The notes under the pieces: generated by a model
Database searches by the model: none
Told to the model about the DNA's origin: nothing
Seen by the model: only the letters and a program-made list of their open reading frames with translations
Source of the DNA: Lapidilactobacillus bayanensis
Lineage (GTDB): Bacteria; Bacillota; Bacilli; Lactobacillales; Lactobacillaceae
Reading direction: 5' to 3'
Length of the DNA stretch: 43,274 bases
Assembly: GCF_003946695.1 (NCBI RefSeq)
Contig: NZ_RHOX01000019.1
Span: forward strand, 1 to 43,274
Position numbers and translations under genes: made by a program
In this document: positions 40,257 to 43,274 of the stretch, piece by piece
How the letters are laid out: each line of letters opens with the position of its first letter
Position numbering within the stretch: the first letter of the stretch is position 1

Positions 40257-42068
40257 CTAGCGAACGCTACTCAAATGAACGGCGAAACTTGGCATGAAGT
40301 ATTGGATTGAACCAGTCTTAACAACATCGCCTGGTTTTGGAGCAGCAAGGTAAACACCACCGCCAAGGTAAATGCCGACATGATAAGTGTTACCACGTGC
40401 GCCCCAGAACAATAAGTCGCCTGGTTGTGCTTGAGCTACAGTACGGTATGAACCAGCGCTTTCCTGTAAGACGGTATTATGACCACCTAAGGAAATACCA
40501 AAGTGCGCATAAACATACTGTGTAAAGCCTGAGCAGTCAAAACCAGTTGCAGGAGAAGAACCGCCCCAAACATATGGTGTGCCCTTATATTGGCTAGCGT
40601 AAGCAATAATTGATGCTGCACTTACTGTACCAGTAGAAGGAGTTGTTGGTTTAGTTGGTGTTGTTGGTTTAACAACACTCGTGCTAGTTGAACTTGAATT
40701 GTTAGCACTAGAAGAGTTCGAATTATTTGTAGTTGAACTTGAATTGTTCGCTGTGCTTGAGCTATTTGCTGAGCTGCTCGAGTTGCTAGTTGTGGTTGAT
40801 GATGAACCAGTTGAACTACTTGAGCTAGTGCCAGTTGATGGACGAGTAGTTGACGTCGAACCTGAACTAACAGGAGTTGAGGTACTTGGCTTTTGAACAG
40901 TTGAACTTGAGTTGTTGGTATTTGCAGTACTAGTGCTGCTACTTGAACTGCTATTTGATGATACAGTTGAGCTAGCAGCATGTGAGCCTTCGCTAACATA
41001 AGTGCTGGCAACATAACCACCAGTTTGTAATTCATAATAAGTAACGGCGCCGTTAACTTTAGTTCCAACTTGGTTAACTGTTTGACCAGGATTAAGGTAG
41101 CCCTTAACACTTGAACCAGTAATATCATCCCAAACTGTGACAACACTGCCAGTATTAGCTGTTACTTGGCCAACGACTGTCTTAGATGCTGTAACTGTCT
41201 TGTCAGTGGTTGTTGAAGTCGCTGGCGCAGTAGTCGAAGTACTTGGTGTTGAAGCAGCAACAGAACTTGATGAAGAACTGCTACTTACCGTATTATTAAC
41301 AGCTGTTGAACTACTTGCGCTCGAAGTTGTGGTACTTGAACTCGTTGCTGGTGCAGTAACAGTAGCTTGACTAGCAGAACTGCTTGATTGAACGCTGCTT
41401 GAGCTTTGAACAGTACTTGAACTACTTTGAGTTGTTGAAGCAGTTGTGTTGTTAGCAACCGACGTTGTTGCACTTGTTGAAGTACTTGTCGTTGAAGTAC
41501 TTGCTGCTGGTGTCGTAACAGTTGTCGAAGCTACACTAGTTGTTGTTGCATTTGCATCAGCTACATATTGACTAGGAACCCAGCCACCATTTTGTAATTG
41601 ATACCAAGTAGTTGAACCAACGACTTTTTTAGCAACATAACTAACACTTTGGCCTTGTGTTAAGTAACCCTTAACACTTAATGAGCTTGTTCCGGCCCAA
41701 ATTGTTGTTGCGCCCTCTGTGTAAGTCGCCTTGACAGTACCAACAGCTGCTGGTGTAGAAGCTGTTTTAGTGTCAGAAGTTGCGACATACTTTTCAGGGA
41801 CCCAACCGCCATCAGTCGTTTGCAACCAAGTTTGGCTATAAACTTGCTTAGAGGCAACGAACTGCACTTGCTGGTTTGGTAAGACATAACTCTTAACCTT
41901 TTGACCAGCAATAGGACTAGTCCAAACGGTAGTTGCACCTTCAGTATAAGAAACTTTACGTGTTGTAGTTGCGGCTTGTGCTTCATTGGTCTGTTGAGTT
42001 GCGATGGCACCTGCTGCTAAAACGCCCACACCGATCATTAATGACGCCACTTTTTTGTTTTGCTCCAT
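40257..42068 (-). CDS. Secreted NlpC/P60 peptidoglycan endopeptidase with SH3 domains
   Basis: 603 residues from ATG 42068, which follows AGAGGGG. A signal peptide (EQNKKVASLMIGVGVLAAGA, AQA cleavage region near residue 30) precedes two adjacent SH3-type wall-binding repeats (about 35-165, each with TTVW.. and GGWVP..YV), a long Ser/Thr-rich linker, a third SH3 repeat (about 290-360), a second Ser/Thr/Asn-rich linker, and a C-terminal NlpC/P60 domain. The catalytic cysteine is in FDCSGF (about residue 512) and the histidine in YHVGIYLGGG. It should cut stem peptides (gamma-D-Glu to diamino acid) in the wall during growth or separation. WalR-type boxes lie upstream. The third SH3 repeat and the low-complexity linkers are rich in near-identical codons, prone to length change. 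Confidence 0.94.
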   Translation of the reverse strand: MEQNKKVASLMIGVGVLAAGAIATQQTNEAQAATTTRKVSYTEGATTVWTSPIAGQKVKSYVLPNQQVQFVASKQVYSQTWLQTTDGGWVPEKYVATSDTKTASTPAAVGTVKATYTEGATTIWAGTSSLSVKGYLTQGQSVSYVAKKVVGSTTWYQLQNGGWVPSQYVADANATTTSVASTTVTTPAASTSTTSTSTSATTSVANNTTASTTQSSSSTVQSSSSVQSSSSASQATVTAPATSSSTTTSSASSSTAVNNTVSSSSSSSSVAASTPSTSTTAPATSTTTDKTVTASKTVVGQVTANTGSVVTVWDDITGSSVKGYLNPGQTVNQVGTKVNGAVTYYELQTGGYVASTYVSEGSHAASSTVSSNSSSSSSTSTANTNNSSSTVQKPSTSTPVSSGSTSTTRPSTGTSSSSSTGSSSTTTSNSSSSANSSSTANNSSSTTNNSNSSSANNSSSTSTSVVKPTTPTKPTTPSTGTVSAASIIAYASQYKGTPYVWGGSSPATGFDCSGFTQYVYAHFGISLGGHNTVLQESAGSYRTVAQAQPGDLLFWGARGNTYHVGIYLGGGVYLAAPKPGDVVKTGSIQYFMPSFAVHLSSVR

Positions 42069-42148
42069 AAAGTAAAACCCCTCTTTTTTCAATGAAACTA
42101 TAGTCTGAATCTGTTTATGACTTATGACTGATATAGTACAACTCTTAT

Positions 42149-42165
42149 GTTACAAAACTATGACA
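42149..42165 (-). promoter_or_regulatory. Candidate WalR box 1
   Basis: Minus strand TGTCAT-AGTTT-TGTAAC matches TGTWAH-N5-TGTWAH at 11 of 12 positions, about 80 bp upstream of the P60 start. Confidence 0.5.
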
Positions 42166-42268
42166 TTCCCTAAACAACTATGTGACAGGCTTGTCACATC
42201 AATAAATGACACTAAAAATTTAATTGAAAACCTTATCAGAACGCCATTTATTAAGAATGTCTTAAAAT

Positions 42269-42285
42269 GTTACATTTTGATTACA
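42269..42285 (-). promoter_or_regulatory. Candidate WalR box 2
   Basis: Minus strand TGTAAT-CAAAA-TGTAAC is a perfect match to the WalR (YycF) consensus TGTWAH-N5-TGTWAH, about 200 bp upstream of the P60 start. WalRK controls wall hydrolases in Firmicutes. Confidence 0.55.
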
Positions 42286-42312
42286 AATGAGTTTTTTAAC
42301 GACTTTTTTCGA

Positions 42313-42431
42313 AATAGCCGTGACTAAGAAGCAGCCACAGCTATTTTTGTTACAAAAATCAACCTAGTCAAATCATCAGTCAGTGTTGCCAGACATCAAG
42401 TTTTTGCAAGAAAGGTCTTGACGTCTGGCAA
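42313..42431. terminator. Two hairpins downstream of the DUF2922 gene
   Basis: ATAGC-GTG / CAC-GCTAT (42313-42345) has a T run on the plus strand. TTGCCAGACATCAAG / CTTGACGTCTGGCAA (42386-42431) pairs at 14 of 15 positions, with a 16-nt loop and no T run. Either could protect or end the DUF2922 transcript. No gene lies in 42069-42612. Confidence 0.45.
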
Positions 42432-42612
42432 AATTCACCGGCCGTCAATCCGCAAAAAACACGATTATGATCCTTACTGAAATGCTTTTCTTCTATTATA
42501 TGTTGTCTAATTCCCCAATTGGTTCTGATTGATGCCGATCGATAAAACGCGCGCTAGCAATTCTGATCATTAATTAATTCCGGATAAATCAGAATAATTG
42601 GGTTGCCACAAC

Positions 42613-42852
42613 TTATTCCTCTGTTACTGCCTCTTCGGTGTCATCAAAGATTGGTGTGACAATTGTTTCAATGTAGTTGGCTGACAGTGGCTTAACGTAA
42701 TAAATCTCACTGTCCTTCTGAATCAAAGCTGCTTCTTTAATGTCATTCATCGCTTCACGAACGGTCGCACCATCCAGAGCTTCGTTCACATCTTTCAATG
42801 ACAGTGTGTGCTTTTTCTTCGTACCTTGATAACGTAATTTCAATGTTTTCAT
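42613..42852 (-). CDS. DUF2922 family small protein
   Basis: 79 residues beginning MKTLKLRYQGTKKKHTLSLK; the start at 42852 lies behind CAGG/GGAGG (a frame from 42867 would include that site). The pattern of K/R-rich strands, then DVNEALDGATVREAMNDI and IVTPIFDD fits DUF2922, small Firmicutes proteins of unknown role that occur next to DUF1659 genes, as here. Confidence 0.85.
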   Translation of the reverse strand: MKTLKLRYQGTKKKHTLSLKDVNEALDGATVREAMNDIKEAALIQKDSEIYYVKPLSANYIETIVTPIFDDTEEAVTEE

Positions 42853-42932
42853 CCTGAGTTCCTCCATTAATTTATTTAAGTTCTGATCATTAAAATGTGC
42901 TATGTGTGTTGCTGATTGAAATCGGACGTTGC

Positions 42933-43142
42933 TTAAAAAGTAACTGACTTCGTAGTGATGAGTTGCGCGCCTAAAGCTGTGTCAGCAACTCCCAACTTAG
43001 CAATCGCATTGCTGAACTTCTGTAGTTGTTCAGCCGTCGGATTCTCCACCACAGTGTTGAAATTGCGCTGCTTCATGCCGTCCTCGTAATGGTCGCCTGC
43101 AAGAACGACACCTAATTTAGTTGATTCCCATACACTATCCAT
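42933..43142 (-). CDS. DUF1659 family small protein
   Basis: 69 residues with the DUF1659 pattern: a KRNF-type stretch (KQRNFNTVVENPTAEQLQKF) and a C-terminal LGAQLITTKSVTF. It lies 80 bp upstream of the DUF2922 gene in the same direction, the usual pairing. GGAGG precedes the start. The function of the pair is unknown. Confidence 0.85.
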   Translation of the reverse strand: MDSVWESTKLGVVLAGDHYEDGMKQRNFNTVVENPTAEQLQKFSNAIAKLGVADTALGAQLITTKSVTF

Positions 43143-43223
43143 GAAATAACCTCCATTTGTTTGCTATAAGCTCGCCAGCGATAACTGCTTACACTATCTA
43201 AAGGTTGAAAGTTAATATTTCCA

Positions 43224-43252
43224 CTTAAGCCCTGATCTGTTAGGGCTTTTTT
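43224..43252 (+). terminator. Plus-strand terminator without an obvious upstream gene
   Basis: AAGCCCT / AGGGCTT stem with TTTTTT following. The nearest leftward genes are on the minus strand, so it would end a short unannotated plus transcript or belong to antisense read-through. Confidence 0.55.
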
Positions 43253-43274
43253 GCTACAAAAATAGACATGAAAC

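Noticed and set aside
40622-41473. Long open frames on both strands inside the P60 gene
   Set aside because: They arise from the Ser/Thr-rich low-complexity codons of the linker read in other frames.

Overview
The window looks like a chromosomal segment of a lactobacillus (Lactobacillaceae, Firmicutes). Supporting signs are moderate GC, strong AGGAGG-type ribosome binding sites, extended -10 promoters, a LysM-free SH3/NlpC-P60 wall hydrolase with WalR-like boxes, the DUF1659/DUF2922 pair, a ComX-like sigma factor and several FtsX-type ABC exporters. The genus cannot be fixed from sequence alone; Loigolactobacillus or a relative is only a guess.

Layout. 1-3886: a P2-type cation ATPase resembling the animal Na,K-ATPase subgroup, flanked by long palindromic repeats. 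3887-9040: a 1430-residue fusion of two 2-hydroxyacyl-CoA dehydratase activase domains with dehydratase-like domains, under a TetR regulator that has a near-perfect operator upstream. 9041-10673: repeats and an orphan LacI regulator. 10920-15070: a DedA protein, an HrtBA-like heme/toxic-compound ABC exporter, and an HxlR redox-type regulator divergent from a quinone oxidoreductase. 15164-18187: a MarR regulator divergent from a fused ABC exporter. 18330-22019: a structured RNA or attenuator ahead of a GNAT acetyltransferase, then a TMEM175-type channel, a YitT/YczE membrane protein and a DHFR-like reductase. 22621-25417: phosphoglycerate mutase and a plsY-arsC-tag operon. 25653-31037: a gamma-glutamylation cluster made of a PuuD-like hydrolase, a glutamine-synthetase-like ligase, a FluG-like amidohydrolase and an APC permease; it probably imports and processes an amine or amino acid through a gamma-glutamyl intermediate. 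32148-35369: another ABC exporter and a permease pseudogene. 35532-39839: a DUF218 membrane protein, two small proteins, a ComX-like sigma factor and a weakly ComK-like protein. 40257-43142: a secreted P60 hydrolase and the DUF2922/DUF1659 pair.

The most unusual layer is noncoding. Three families of long hairpin repeats fill most intergenic gaps. (i) A family of about 117 bp that begins TAGAGTGCG and ends CACGTTTCA; there are 15 near-full copies, and in four of them the first three bases are the UAG stop codon of the preceding gene. (ii) A family that begins GTTGTGAG and ends CGAACAC; it forms a tandem array upstream of one ABC exporter, and a related tandem 108-bp duplication sits between the ligase and amidohydrolase genes. 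(iii) Large palindromic blocks of 200-600 bp, present in inverted orientation about 28 kb apart, whose stem arms differ between copies while staying perfectly complementary. The conserved ends, variable but self-complementary arms, stop-codon fusion and covariation suggest elements kept for their folded form, and they are the best candidate here for something not yet described.
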